Below, in pieces: positions 28,848-37,313 of a stretch of DNA of 57,169 nt. The notes below the pieces were generated by a model. It was not told where the DNA came from and ran no database searches. It worked only from the letters and a program-made list of their open reading frames with translations. Numbering within the stretch: the first letter of the stretch is position 1; every line of letters begins with the position of its first letter. Origin of the DNA: Litorilinea aerophila (lineage in GTDB: Bacteria; Chloroflexota; Anaerolineae; Caldilineales; Caldilineaceae); contig CAMDEX010000007.1 in NCBI GenBank assembly GCA_945897075.1, positions 1-57,169 of the forward strand, read 5' to 3'. Made by a program: the position numbers and the translations under genes.

Positions 28848-28933
28848 GAAAAAGTCCCCGGCACTTCACGCACTTGGCTGGCGGGCATTTCACCTACAGA
28901 CCCGCTGGGAAAGAAAGTGCCGGGGACTTTTTC
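28848..28933. repeat. Inverted repeat in the leader of the epimerase gene
   Basis: GAAAAAGTCCCCGGCACTT (28848-28866) is repeated exactly in reverse at 28915-28933, with a 48-base loop. It probably belongs to the dispersed palindromes of this genome. In the transcript it would form a 19-bp stem about 100 bases before the start codon. Nothing else is visible in 28765-29038. Confidence 0.7.
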
Positions 28934-29038
28934 ATCCCCCGTGGCAAGTGTCTTCTGCGCAAATCCGTTGTTTCTGCGCAAATCTGCGTCCGCTTTTCAT
29001 CGTTCCAATTTTCGTTCTACCCACGGAGACAAAATCTT

Positions 29039-29959
29039 ATGCACACCCTCATCACCGGCGGCACTGGCCTCATCGGCCGCGCCCTTATCGCCAGCCTCGT
29101 GGCGGACGGCCACACCGTCACCGTCCTCAGCCGCGCGCCAGAAAAACACCAAAGCAGTTTGCCCGCTGGCGTAAACGCAGTGAAATGGGACGGCAAGAGC
29201 GCGGAGGGCTGGGGCCATCTGGCCAATAGTGTGGACGCAATCGTCAACCTGGCGGGGGAGGGCATCGCGGACGGGCGCTGGAGCGACGAACGCAAGCGGC
29301 GCATCGTGCAGAGCCGGGTGGACGCGGGCAAGGCGGTGGTCGAAGCCATCCGCCAGGCGCAACAGAAGCCCAAAGTGCTGGTGCAGGCGTCCGCTGTCGG
29401 CTACTACGGCGTGGGCAACGCCACGCCCCTGCCCGAAAGCAGTGCGCCGGGCAACGACTTTCTCGGCCAGGTCTGCTTCGATTGGGAGGCCTCCAGCGCA
29501 GAGGTGGAGCGAATGGGCGTGCGCCGGGTGGTGATCCGCACGGGGATTGTTCTCAGCACAGGGGGCGGTGCCTTCCCCAAACTGCTGCTGCCCTTCTACC
29601 TCTTTGCGGGCGGGCCTCTCGGCAATGGACGCCAATACTTCCCCTGGATTCACATTGACGATCAGGTGCGCGCCATCCGTTTTCTGATGGAAAATGAAAA
29701 CGCACGTGGCCCCTTTAATCTGGCCGCGCCCCAGCCCCCCACCAACCGTGAATTTGTACAAAAAGTGGGCAAGGCCATGGGGCGTCCCGCGCTGCTGCCT
29801 GTGCCGGCTTTTGTCTTCAAAATCATCTTCGGCGAGATGTCCACTGTTCTGCTGGACGGCCAGCGGGCTGTGCCCCAGGCGCTGGAAAGGGCTGGCTTCG
29901 CCTTTGCCTACCCGGAAGCGGTGGCCGCTGTCCGTGATATTTTGCAGAAGAAGAAGTAA
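29039..29959 (+). CDS. TIGR01777 family NAD-dependent epimerase
   Basis: A 306-aa member of the extended short-chain dehydrogenase family (YfcH/SDR39U1 type). The N-terminal Rossmann motif is [11 protein letters not shown] (residues 6-16). SAVGYYG near 120 holds the tyrosine of the active site, and WIHIDDQ near 220 is a family hallmark. I chose the ATG at 29039 because it places the glycine motif at the expected position; the frame extends upstream through the hairpin region but without family similarity. GGAGA lies 13 bases ahead. The photolyase gene starts 3 bases after the stop, so the two are an operon. In vivo substrate is unknown for the family. Confidence 0.9.
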   Translation: MHTLITGGTGLIGRALIASLVADGHTVTVLSRAPEKHQSSLPAGVNAVKWDGKSAEGWGHLANSVDAIVNLAGEGIADGRWSDERKRRIVQSRVDAGKAVVEAIRQAQQKPKVLVQASAVGYYGVGNATPLPESSAPGNDFLGQVCFDWEASSAEVERMGVRRVVIRTGIVLSTGGGAFPKLLLPFYLFAGGPLGNGRQYFPWIHIDDQVRAIRFLMENENARGPFNLAAPQPPTNREFVQKVGKAMGRPALLPVPAFVFKIIFGEMSTVLLDGQRAVPQALERAGFAFAYPEAVAAVRDILQKKK

Positions 29960-29962
29960 GCC

Positions 29963-31381
29963 ATGCCCTCGATCTGGTGGATACGCCGGGACTTACGCTT
30001 GGGGGACAATCGCGCCCTGCACACGGCTCTGGGCGATGCGGATGGCGTTGTCCCCCTTTTCATTCTGGACCCGACCTTTGCATCTTCGCCTTTTGTGGGG
30101 TCGAAGCGATGGGATTTCTTGGTTGAGGGTTTATTATCACTACACGAAGGTCTTGTTGCGCGGGGCAACCGGCTGGTTGTTCGGTCTGGGCCACCGCAGC
30201 AGGTGCTGGCACAGGTGCTGACCGAGAGCGGCGCAAGAACCATCTACGCCGAGGCTGACTATTCGCCCTATGCCACTGGCCGCGATACGGCCCTGGCCCA
30301 ACGCTTGCCGCTGCGTCTGGTGGACGGTCTCACCGCCCTGCCCGTGGGCAGCGTGCGCAAGAGCAACGGCGAACCCTATACGGTCTTCACCCCTTTCAAG
30401 CGGCGCTGGCAGGAACTCTCCCAGACGCAGATTGGTGAGCCTTTGCCCGCGCCCGCCCGCATCCCGGCCCTGGATAGCCTGACCAGCGATCCGTTGCCCA
30501 CCCCGTGCGCGCCCGCGCTCTCCCCCGCCGGTGAAGGCGAAGCGTTGCTGCGTTTGCAGGCGTTTACACAGACGCCAGATGCTCCTATTTATGACTACAC
30601 GAATACACGCAACCGCCCCGATCTCCAGGGCACATCCGAGCTGTCGCCCTATCTGCGCTTTGGGATGCTCTCGCCGCGCCAGGCCGTTGCGGCTGGGGAG
30701 GCTGCGCTGCGTGACGCGCCGGACGCCAGCGCAGCCGAGGGCGTTGCGGTCTGGATTTCTGAACTGATCTGGCGGGAGTTTTTCATCAACATTCTGCATC
30801 ATTTCCCCCACGCCCGCCGCCACAGCTTTCGCCCAGAGTATGCCGGGATTGGCTGGCGCAACGATGTGGACGAGTTTGCCGCCTGGTGCGCAGGACAGAC
30901 CGGCTACCCTTTTGTGGATGCGGCCATGCGCCAGTTGACTACAACCGGCTGGATGCACAACCGGGCGCGTATGGTGGTGGCCTCTTTTCTTGTCAAGCAT
31001 CTGCTGGTTGACTGGCGCTGGGGCGAACGCTTTTTTATGCAGCAGCTGCTCGACGGCGACCCCGCGGCCAACAACGGCGGCTGGCAGTGGGTGGCGGGCA
31101 CGGGCACCGATGCCGCGCCCTATTTTCGGGTCTTCAACCCCATCACCCAAAGCCGTAAGTTCGACCCCGACGGTGCGTATATCCGGCGCTGGCTGCCCGA
31201 ACTGGCGCAGCTACCCGACGCAGCCATCCACGCGCCCTGGGAACTTTCCGCCGCCGAACAGACGCAGTGGGGCTGCCGCATCGGTATGGACTATCCAGCG
31301 CCCATCGTCGATCACGCGTTTGCCCGCCAGCGGGTGCTGGAAAGCTACAAAGCAGCGCTGGACGCGGCCAAAAGCAACTGA
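29963..31381 (+). CDS. phrB: Deoxyribodipyrimidine photolyase (class I)
   Basis: A 472-aa flavoprotein that reverses UV-induced cyclobutane pyrimidine dimers with blue light. It starts with [15 protein letters not shown], the antenna-domain signature, and the FAD-binding half contains [25 protein letters not shown] and [20 protein letters not shown], the photolyase hallmark. The stop codon is supplied by the first bases of a repeat element (CTGATGTGAAAATAG), so the natural C-terminus may have been altered by its insertion. It is coupled to the TIGR01777 gene. Confidence 0.94.
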   Translation: MPSIWWIRRDLRLGDNRALHTALGDADGVVPLFILDPTFASSPFVGSKRWDFLVEGLLSLHEGLVARGNRLVVRSGPPQQVLAQVLTESGARTIYAEADYSPYATGRDTALAQRLPLRLVDGLTALPVGSVRKSNGEPYTVFTPFKRRWQELSQTQIGEPLPAPARIPALDSLTSDPLPTPCAPALSPAGEGEALLRLQAFTQTPDAPIYDYTNTRNRPDLQGTSELSPYLRFGMLSPRQAVAAGEAALRDAPDASAAEGVAVWISELIWREFFINILHHFPHARRHSFRPEYAGIGWRNDVDEFAAWCAGQTGYPFVDAAMRQLTTTGWMHNRARMVVASFLVKHLLVDWRWGERFFMQQLLDGDPAANNGGWQWVAGTGTDAAPYFRVFNPITQSRKFDPDGAYIRRWLPELAQLPDAAIHAPWELSAAEQTQWGCRIGMDYPAPIVDHAFARQRVLESYKAALDAAKSN

Positions 31382-31690
31382 TGTGAAAATAGCGACTGGG
31401 GACTGGGGATCGGCGATTGGTAAGTGCGGTCGGTCGTCGGTCGTCTACCGTCCCTATTTTCGTCGTTACCGGTGTCAGCCAGTCGTGTTGCCTGATGTGA
31501 AAATAGCCGCTGTACGTCGGACTGGCAGTCCGACGTACGATTTTCGTTGTTACCGGTGTCAGCCGGTCGTGCTGCCTGATGTGAAAATAGAACGCGGATC
31601 ACGCGGAAAGGGCTGATCAGCGCGGATTAAAAATCGGCATTCCGCTTTTCGTCGTTACCGGTGTCTGCCGGTCGTGTCGCCTGATGGGAT
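31378..31690. repeat. Composite repeat array: 53-bp repeats with repeat spacers
   Basis: A 53-base repeat begins CTATTTTCGTCGTTACCGGT and ends CTGATGTGAAAATAG; its ends are inverted (CTATTTTC/GAAAATAG). Copies start near 31457, 31538 and 31646 (the last diverges at its end), and a half copy lies at 31378-31392. The spacers are other repeats: GGGGACT heptamers, a palindrome of GTACGTCGGACT and AGTCCGACGTAC around GGC, and the 50-bp element at 31585-31634. Confidence 0.75.
31585..31634. repeat. 50-bp dispersed repeat, copy 2 (inverted)
   Basis: Exact reverse complement of 2832-2881. It sits as a spacer between the second and third 53-bp repeats. Confidence 0.8.
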
Positions 31691-31731
31691 CGACGTCTTG
31701 TGCGCTAGTCGCTCGCCGATACCCGTAGTGC

Positions 31732-31771
31732 GTAGTGCGTGAACCAACTTCACTACCAGTTCACGCACTAC
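31732..31771. repeat. Hairpin before the membrane protein gene
   Basis: GTAGTGCGTGAAC (31732-31744) and GTTCACGCACTAC (31759-31771) are perfect 13-base arms. The left arm is preceded by a second copy of its GTAGTGC heptamer. Apart from repeats, the 31382-31822 gap shows no gene. Confidence 0.65.
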
Positions 31772-31822
31772 GCCACCATTTCGCCACCTTATGATTTAAG
31801 TACGCAAAGAGGAGCCAAAGCA

Positions 31823-32860
31823 ATGCGTGTGACAACTGTGGATAAATCCGAGATGCAAAGCGCCCGCACCAGCGACAAACTGCCGCGCAAGGATCTGCTG
31901 GCCCTGTGGGGCGGCATACTCTTCAGCCTGCTCTTCACCGGGCTGATCTGGCTGGTGGGCGGGCGGCTGGACGCCATCCAACTGCTGCCCGATACCGGCA
32001 TGACCTGGTATTACTGGAAGCTGCCCGAACCCACCTTCTGGAGCCGGGCCACCGCCTGGGGTTTCTATCTGGCCCACCAGATCACCCTCTGGTGGCTGAT
32101 TTACTACGCGCAAAAGAATGTCAAGAAGTATACGACCGGTCTGCACCGGGTGAATGTGTGGGCGCTGGCCGCCAACGCCTTCTTCATCCTCTTGCATCTG
32201 GTGCAAACCCACATCTGGTACGACGGCCTGGCCCAGGATGTCTCCATTTTTAGCTCGCAGGGTTCGGTGATTGTGCTGCTGGTCTGGGTGCTGGTGATGG
32301 AAAACAACCGGCGCGGGCTTTTCTTTGGCAAGAAAGCGCCCTTTTCGCAGGAGGTGGTGCGTTTTGCCCGCACCTACCACGGCTACTTTTTCGCCTGGGC
32401 CACGATCTACACCTTCTGGTATCACCCGACAGTCTCCACCAGCGGCCATCTGGTCGGCTTCTTCTATATGTTCCTGCTCCTGTTGCAGGGCAGTCTCTTC
32501 TTCACCCGCATTCACACCAACCGCTGGTGGACGCTCGTGCAGGAGTTCACTGTGCTGATCCACGGCGCGCTGGTGGCGGTGATGCAGGGCAACGGCATCT
32601 GGCCGATGTTCGCCTTTGGCTTCGCCGGTATCTTTATTATCACCCAAATGCACGGGTTGGGTCTTTCGCTGCGCGCCCGCATCGGGCTGATTGGGGTCTT
32701 CGTCGCCACTGTGATTTGGGTCTACAGCGAGCGGGGCTGGGCGCAGTTGAACGAGATAATCCGCATCCCGGTCATTGATTACATCGCCGTCTTCGCCCTG
32801 GCCGGCATCTTCTGGCTGGGGCTGGCCGTGGCCCGTTGGCTGACGCCAATAAGACAGTAA
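31823..32860 (+). CDS. Polytopic membrane protein, unknown function
   Basis: A 345-aa integral membrane protein starting at an ATG with GAGGAG upstream; the open frame to 31739 runs through a hairpin and is rejected. A short hydrophilic N-terminus (about 25 residues) precedes about eight or nine hydrophobic helices, the first at 27-46 (LWGGILFSLLFTGLIWLVGG). Conserved-looking polar residues within helices include H in FYLAHQITLWW, HLVQTHIWYDG and ITQMHGLGL; several in-membrane histidines suggest haem or metal binding or a catalytic role, as in framework-region membrane oxidoreductases, but this is inference. No family recognised. The next gene follows after 153 bases. Confidence 0.72.
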   Translation: MRVTTVDKSEMQSARTSDKLPRKDLLALWGGILFSLLFTGLIWLVGGRLDAIQLLPDTGMTWYYWKLPEPTFWSRATAWGFYLAHQITLWWLIYYAQKNVKKYTTGLHRVNVWALAANAFFILLHLVQTHIWYDGLAQDVSIFSSQGSVIVLLVWVLVMENNRRGLFFGKKAPFSQEVVRFARTYHGYFFAWATIYTFWYHPTVSTSGHLVGFFYMFLLLLQGSLFFTRIHTNRWWTLVQEFTVLIHGALVAVMQGNGIWPMFAFGFAGIFIITQMHGLGLSLRARIGLIGVFVATVIWVYSERGWAQLNEIIRIPVIDYIAVFALAGIFWLGLAVARWLTPIRQ

Positions 32861-33013
32861 TCCCGCAGGAAGGTGATTGCGCAGCAATGCGGTGGGGTTT
32901 TCCACGTCGAGGAAAGTGAAAAGCGCTGGGTTGGTGCAAAACACAAAAATTGGATAGAATAGCACAGGCCACTTCATCACATTTTAGCCATTCACCTTTC
33001 ACGGAGTATCCCA

Positions 33014-34225
33014 ATGCCCGAACGACGCACACCCCTCTACGACGTCCATGTCCGCGCCGGCGCCCAAATGGTGAAGGGCGGGGGCGATTTCTGGTTTCCC
33101 CTCTCCTACACCGGCGCGGCCGAGGAGCACGCCAACACGCGCCAGAATGTGGGGATGCAGGACCTCTCCACAATGGGCGAAGTGGACATCAAAGGGCCGG
33201 GCGCGGAACGGCTGGTCAACCATCTCTGCGTCAACGAAATGCGCGACCTCTTCCCCGGCCAGGTGCGCTACACGACGATGTGCGACGAAGAGGGCGGTGT
33301 GCTGGATGACGTGACCGTCTACAAATTCGGCGAAGAGCATTTTATGATCGTCACCTCCAGCGGGCCGCGCAAACAGACGGCGGCCTGGATCGCCGAACAG
33401 GCGCGGGGGGCCAGCGCCTACGTCAGCGACGTGACCGGCGCGATTGCGCTGGTTTCTGTGCAGGGGCCACGCAGCCGGGAGCTGCTCGCCAGTGCCGTCA
33501 GCGGTGTGGATTTTGCCGACCTGCGCTTCTTCTGGTTTCAGCGCGGGCGGTTGGAAGATGTGGAGATGATCGTCTCCCGCTCCGGCTACACCGGCGAACT
33601 GGGCTACGAGCTTTACCTGCCCGCGGAGGAGGCGGCCTGGGTCTGGGAGGAGCTGACCCGGCGCGGGCGCGACTTCGGCCTGCTCCCCTATGGCACACGG
33701 GCTATGCAGAGTCTGCGCATCGAAAAGGCGCTCCCCCTCTACGGCCCCGACATCAGCCCGCAGATGACGCCCTTCCATCTGGGGCTGGAGCGCTGGATCA
33801 AATTCGAGAAGCGGGCGTTCATCGGGCGCGAGGCGCTACTGGAGCAGCAGGCGCAGGGGCTGGATCGGCGCTGGGTGGGGATGTTTCTGGAGAGCAGCAA
33901 AGTTGCCAACCTCAACGACCCCATCTACAATGTGGCCGACATCAAAAACTTCCGCGAAAAGTACTTCACCGGCCCCGAAGCAGGCAGACAAGAAGACCCC
34001 TTCAGCGCCGGTCAGCAGCAGGTGGGGTATATCACCAGCAGCGCGCAAGGCTATTCTGTGGGCAAGATGCTGGCGCTGGGCTTTGTGGACATGGCCTACG
34101 CCTGGCCGGGTGCCAAATTGGTAGTCAACAGCGGCGGGCGGCCCGTCCTGGCGACAGTCACCCAGACGCCCTTTTTCGACGCCGCGGGGATGCGCGTGCG
34201 CGGAAAATATAAGATGACAGGGTGA
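33014..34225 (+). CDS. GcvT-like folate-dependent aminomethyltransferase/demethylase
   Basis: A 403-aa protein with the GCV_T fold (residues 10-300) and a C-terminal barrel. Motifs are MQDLSTMGEVDIKGPGAERLVNHL, GGVLDDVTVYKF, SRSGYTGELGYELY and GLERWIKFEKRAFIGREAL. Enzymes of this fold move a one-carbon unit from an amine or sulfonium (glycine cleavage T protein, DMSP demethylase, vanillate-type demethylases) to tetrahydrofolate. The absence of gcvH/gcvP nearby and the presence of sarcosine-oxidase-like flavoenzymes downstream suggest an N-methyl compound as substrate. The tail ends within an octamer repeat (TGACAGGG) that starts at 34215. Confidence 0.85.
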   Translation: MPERRTPLYDVHVRAGAQMVKGGGDFWFPLSYTGAAEEHANTRQNVGMQDLSTMGEVDIKGPGAERLVNHLCVNEMRDLFPGQVRYTTMCDEEGGVLDDVTVYKFGEEHFMIVTSSGPRKQTAAWIAEQARGASAYVSDVTGAIALVSVQGPRSRELLASAVSGVDFADLRFFWFQRGRLEDVEMIVSRSGYTGELGYELYLPAEEAAWVWEELTRRGRDFGLLPYGTRAMQSLRIEKALPLYGPDISPQMTPFHLGLERWIKFEKRAFIGREALLEQQAQGLDRRWVGMFLESSKVANLNDPIYNVADIKNFREKYFTGPEAGRQEDPFSAGQQQVGYITSSAQGYSVGKMLALGFVDMAYAWPGAKLVVNSGGRPVLATVTQTPFFDAAGMRVRGKYKMTG

Positions 34226-34243
34226 CAGGGTGAGGGGGTGACA
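34215..34243. repeat. TGACAGGG octamer repeat, left of four-helix gene
   Basis: About three and a half tandem copies of TGACAGGG (one degenerate) overlap the stop of the GcvT-like gene. The inverted counterpart lies at 34647-34673, so the intervening small gene is enclosed by inverted tandem repeats. Confidence 0.75.
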
Positions 34244-34244
34244 C

Positions 34245-34631
34245 GTGGCAGAGAAGATTACGACTCATCGGCAGTTGAAGGTCTATAAGAAGGCATTTGA
34301 CGCGGCACTAAAAATCTATGAGGCAACCAAAACGTTTCCTCGTGAGGAGATCTATTCATTATCTGACCAGATACGGCGTTCCTCTCGTTCTGTGTGTATG
34401 AACCTCGCCGAAGCCTGGCGCAAACGGCGCTATGAGGCAGCATTCATCGCCAAACTTTCCGACTCGGAAAGCGAAGCTGCCGAAACCCAAGTGTCGCTGG
34501 AATTTGCCGTACATCACGGCTATATTAATGTGGAAGTGGCCCGTGGGCTTTATCGGGAGTACGAGGATATCATCGGCACAATCGTCGGAATGATCAATCA
34601 CCCTGAAACCTGGATCATCCAAAAACGATAG
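34245..34631 (+). CDS. Four helix bundle protein (23S IVS/S23 family)
   Basis: A 128-aa protein of the TIGR02436 family. Family marks are HRQLKVYKKAFDAAL at the N-terminus, FPREEIYSLSDQIRRSSRSV at 51-70, NLAEAWRKR, and ETQVSLEFAVHHGYI. Members fold as small helical bundles that form rings and are known from 23S rRNA intervening sequences, from diversity-generating retroelements (Avd) and as free-standing genes. No reverse transcriptase or template repeat is visible here. Inverted TGACAGGG tandem repeats lie immediately on both sides, which suggests the gene moved as a small unit. Confidence 0.88.
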   Translation: MAEKITTHRQLKVYKKAFDAALKIYEATKTFPREEIYSLSDQIRRSSRSVCMNLAEAWRKRRYEAAFIAKLSDSESEAAETQVSLEFAVHHGYINVEVARGLYREYEDIIGTIVGMINHPETWIIQKR

Positions 34632-34646
34632 GTCACTGATTACGTC

Positions 34647-34673
34647 TCACCCTGTCACCCTGTCACCCTGTCA
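34647..34673. repeat. TGACAGGG octamer repeat, right of four-helix gene (inverted)
   Basis: Three tandem copies of the complement (TCACCCTG) follow the four-helix gene by 15 bases, mirroring 34215-34243. Confidence 0.75.
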
Positions 34674-34705
34674 GAGTACGAAGCAACAACCCAAGTGAGA
34701 ACCCA

Positions 34706-36121
34706 ATGAACGGCATTCCTCGACATTACGACACAATCGTCATCGGCGTAGGCGGGATGGGCAGCGCCGCCATTTACAGCCTGGCCCGGCGCGGCAAGCG
34801 GGTTCTGGGGCTGGAACAGTTCGACATTCCCCACGATCTGGGCAGCAGCCACGGCTACACCCGCATCATCCGTCTGGCCTACTACGAACACCCCTCGTAT
34901 GTGATGCTCTTGCAGCGGGCCTACGAACTGTGGGACGAGATCGAGCGCGCCAGCGGCGAACGTCTGCTGCATATCACCGGCTCCATAGACGCGGGGCCGG
35001 CGGATTCGTGGGTTTTCAAAGGTTCGTTCCAGAGCAGCGTGGAACACGAACTGCCCCACGAAGTGCTGACCGGTCAGGAGTTGGCGCGGCGTTTCCCCGG
35101 CTACCGGCTGCCCCACGACCACATGGCCCTGCTCCAGCCTCGCGGCGGTTTTCTGACCCCGGAACTCTGCACAGTGGCCTTTGTGGATGCGGCGCACCGG
35201 CTGGGCGCGGAGATCCACGCCCGCGAGGAGGTGCTGGGCTGGGAGCCGCTGGGCGACGGCGTGCGCGTGACGACCAACCGGGATGTCTACGAGGCCGAGC
35301 GGCTGATCATCACCGCGGGCGCGTGGAACCGCAGACTGCTGCCGATGCTGCACGGGCTGGCCGTGCCGGAGCGCCAGGTGTTGGGCTGGTTTCAGCCCCG
35401 CCGACCGGAATACTTCCTGCCCGAAAACTTCCCGGTCTTCAATCTGCTGGTGGACGAGGGGCGCTTCTACGGCTTCCCCGTACACGGCGTGCCCGGCTTC
35501 AAAATCGGCAAATACCACCACTTCCAGGAGCAGGACGACCCGGAGCGGCTGGATCGCCGCTCCCACGCGGCGGACGAACTGATGTTGCGCGAGTTCACCG
35601 ACCGCTACTTCCCCGACGCGTCCGGCCCGACGATGTCGCTCAAATCGTGTATGTTTACAAACACACCGGACGGCCACTTTATCATTGACAGCCACCCGGA
35701 CTGCCCGCAGGTCAGCTTTGCCGCGGGTTTCAGCGGTCACGGCTACAAATTCGCCAGCGTCATCGGGGAGATTCTGGGCGATCTGGCGATCTTTGGGCGC
35801 ACCCGCCACGACATCAGCCTCTTTCGCCACGACCGTTTCCGCAAAGATGGCAGCGTCCATCCCTACCCGAACGCGCAAAACGAAATGCGGCGCATCCAGC
35901 AGCGCAAGCGGGTCTTCGAGCGTTCACTGGCAGACAGCGAGCGGGCCTTTATGGAGAAGCATACGCGGCGGGTGGCAGGGGGGAGACGGCAGACGGCAGA
36001 CGGCGGACGGCAGGTCACCCGTGGCCGCAATTCACAATTCACAACTCGCAACTCGCAATCCGGCTACGAAAATCCGTCTGATTTTTTGCAAGACGACACG
36101 ACGACCAGACCATTCTGGTAG
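34706..36121 (+). CDS. Sarcosine/N-methyltryptophan oxidase-like flavoenzyme
   Basis: A 471-aa FAD enzyme of the monomeric sarcosine oxidase/MTOX family. The dinucleotide fold starts at IVIGVGGMGSAAIY (about 11-24), the SSHGYTRIIRLAYYEHPSYV block follows, and the cysteine that binds FAD covalently is C315 in KSCMFTNTPDGHFIID. It oxidises N-methyl amino acids, giving formaldehyde and hydrogen peroxide, which fits the neighbouring GcvT-like gene. The normal enzyme ends near residue 395. The last 60-70 residues are a low-complexity Arg/Gln/Ser tail encoded by repeats at 35979-36060, followed by GYENPSDFLQDD. The CcbP-like gene starts 13 bases later. Confidence 0.9.
   Translation: MNGIPRHYDTIVIGVGGMGSAAIYSLARRGKRVLGLEQFDIPHDLGSSHGYTRIIRLAYYEHPSYVMLLQRAYELWDEIERASGERLLHITGSIDAGPADSWVFKGSFQSSVEHELPHEVLTGQELARRFPGYRLPHDHMALLQPRGGFLTPELCTVAFVDAAHRLGAEIHAREEVLGWEPLGDGVRVTTNRDVYEAERLIITAGAWNRRLLPMLHGLAVPERQVLGWFQPRRPEYFLPENFPVFNLLVDEGRFYGFPVHGVPGFKIGKYHHFQEQDDPERLDRRSHAADELMLREFTDRYFPDASGPTMSLKSCMFTNTPDGHFIIDSHPDCPQVSFAAGFSGHGYKFASVIGEILGDLAIFGRTRHDISLFRHDRFRKDGSVHPYPNAQNEMRRIQQRKRVFERSLADSERAFMEKHTRRVAGGRRQTADGGRQVTRGRNSQFTTRNSQSGYENPSDFLQDDTTTRPFW
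35979..36060. repeat. Tandem heptamer repeats inside the oxidase C-terminus
   Basis: Two short tandem families lie back to back in the reading frame: GACGGCA units (35988-36014) and ATTCACA/ACTCGCA units (36031-36060). They are translated as an Arg/Thr/Gln/Ser-rich tail not expected in the enzyme family. Confidence 0.7.
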
Positions 36122-36134
36122 AAAGGGAGATTCG

Positions 36135-36833
36135 ATGCTGAAATCACTCTTTGGCAAACGGCCGGCAAAGAAGAGCGGCGACTTGGATGTGGGTGATTCT
36201 GTGCGTGTGATCGCTGGAATCAAAGATGAGGATTTCGATCTGGATTTGGCAGGTTGGCAGGGACGCATCAGCGAAGTTGATGCCAAGAACAATTTTGTTT
36301 TGATTGCGTGGGACTCACTTACACTCCAAAATTTACCAGATGCTTACATAGCCGATGCCGAAGAACAGGGATTGGGGTGGGATACCTATTATCTGGCGCG
36401 GGAAGATGTGGAATTGGCAGAGCCACGCGATAGGGAGCAGGACGTCGAAGCTACCCGCAACGAAATCGGGGGCAAATTTGCCTGGCACCATCTCGGAGAA
36501 GAAGGCAGGGAGATCAGCCAGATTCTGGCCGGGATCGATTCGGATGATACCCCCGAGCTATTTGAGAAATGGGAGGAGTATCTGTCAGCCACCCTCACCT
36601 TTCCCTTCAAGGCCGAAGTGACAGAGTTTCAAGAGCGCGGACCGATGCGCGGTGGGGATATTCTGCTTGTGGAGAAGATTGAGAGTGTTAAGGAGGTGTA
36701 CGGGTTGATTGTACAGGTAAAGAAAGGACGCAAGACCTACCATTTTCCCCTCTGCGATCTGTCGGCAGTTGATGAGAAGTCACCCAACCACGACCCAGTG
36801 CAACTCTACGCCGTCTGGTTTGCCAATCAGTGA
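36135..36833 (+). CDS. CcbP-like calcium-binding domain protein
   Basis: A 232-aa cytosolic protein; AAAGGGAG lies upstream of the ATG. The C-terminal domain (about 150-232: FPFKAEVTEFQERGPMRGGD, VKKGRKTYHFPLCDL and PVQLYAVWFANQ) matches the Calci_bind_CcbP domain known from Anabaena, a small acidic Ca2+ chelator lacking EF hands. The N-terminal half (DVGDSVRVIAGIKDEDFDLDLAGWQGRI) looks like an SH3-like barrel (KOW type), followed by an acidic helical linker. This two-domain form is longer than CcbP itself. It may buffer Ca2+ or sense it; no kinase or channel is adjacent. Confidence 0.75.
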   Translation: MLKSLFGKRPAKKSGDLDVGDSVRVIAGIKDEDFDLDLAGWQGRISEVDAKNNFVLIAWDSLTLQNLPDAYIADAEEQGLGWDTYYLAREDVELAEPRDREQDVEATRNEIGGKFAWHHLGEEGREISQILAGIDSDDTPELFEKWEEYLSATLTFPFKAEVTEFQERGPMRGGDILLVEKIESVKEVYGLIVQVKKGRKTYHFPLCDLSAVDEKSPNHDPVQLYAVWFANQ

Positions 36834-36849
36834 GGGCTGTGTGGGAGGG

Positions 36850-36926
36850 TTAGCGCGCCGACGGCAGAATAATGGCCGCCATGCGGTCGTACTCTTCCCA
36901 GGCGGCGAGGAAGCCGTCCCATTTGC
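36850..36926 (-). pseudogene. Remnant of partner gene Y, copy 1
   Basis: Reading down from the stop of the 117-aa gene above, about 22 codons end in WDGFLAAWEEYDRMAAII-LPSAR and a TAA. The same C-terminus occurs in a longer remnant at 37723-37881. No start codon is left: the frame runs out at the end of the upstream gene. It therefore looks like the tail of a deleted gene that used to follow the paralogue. Confidence 0.55.
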
Positions 36927-37280
36927 CTATAAAACGGCACTGGCAGCAAGACGGAGGGCATCTTCTTCTAATTTCCTTTGGAGTGCGTCAGTCAGTTTCA
37001 GATCGCCGGTTTCGCTGTCAACGTCGACATAGCCGATCTGCCCGATCCGTCCGCGCAGCCCGCCGAAGAGGAGAACCGGTACGCGCCAGTAGGCCCGGTT
37101 GTCCGCAATCACCAATTCGCTGGGCGTATCCCCTGCCACCAGATCGCCGATTGTATTGCCCGTATGGATGCCGACCAACTGGCGGGCGCGCGCCGGGGTG
37201 ATTTGGATATTCGCGACGTACACGCTGACGGTTTCGCTGCCAGGCATTGGCAATACGGGCGTTTCAAACTGTACGGGCAT
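36927..37280 (-). CDS. Unknown 117-aa protein, paralogue 1 of 3
   Basis: Conserved with its two neighbours: a helix ITPARARQLVGI near residues 27-38, then GDLVAGDTPSELV, YWRVPVLL, GRIGQIGYVDVDSETGDLKL and a C-terminal helix. AAAGGGGG precedes the ATG. The pattern (basic helix, then a four-strand sheet with a Trp and a GRxGxxG turn) does not match a family I can name. No signal peptide or membrane segment. The partner-gene remnant follows directly. Three copies in 1.6 kb suggest recent duplication, and divergence of the N-termini suggests different partners. Confidence 0.7.
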   Translation of the reverse strand: MPVQFETPVLPMPGSETVSVYVANIQITPARARQLVGIHTGNTIGDLVAGDTPSELVIADNRAYWRVPVLLFGGLRGRIGQIGYVDVDSETGDLKLTDALQRKLEEDALRLAASAVL

Positions 37281-37313
37281 AAGAACCCCCTTTCACAGCA
37301 AAGACAGTACCCG

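Noticed and set aside
31378..31690. CRISPR-like array
   Set aside because: Repeats are 53 bp and imperfect, spacers are unequal and are themselves genomic repeats, and no cas gene is present.
34245..34631. Avd accessory protein of a diversity-generating retroelement
   Set aside because: The fold family is the same, but there is no reverse transcriptase, template repeat or variable repeat nearby.
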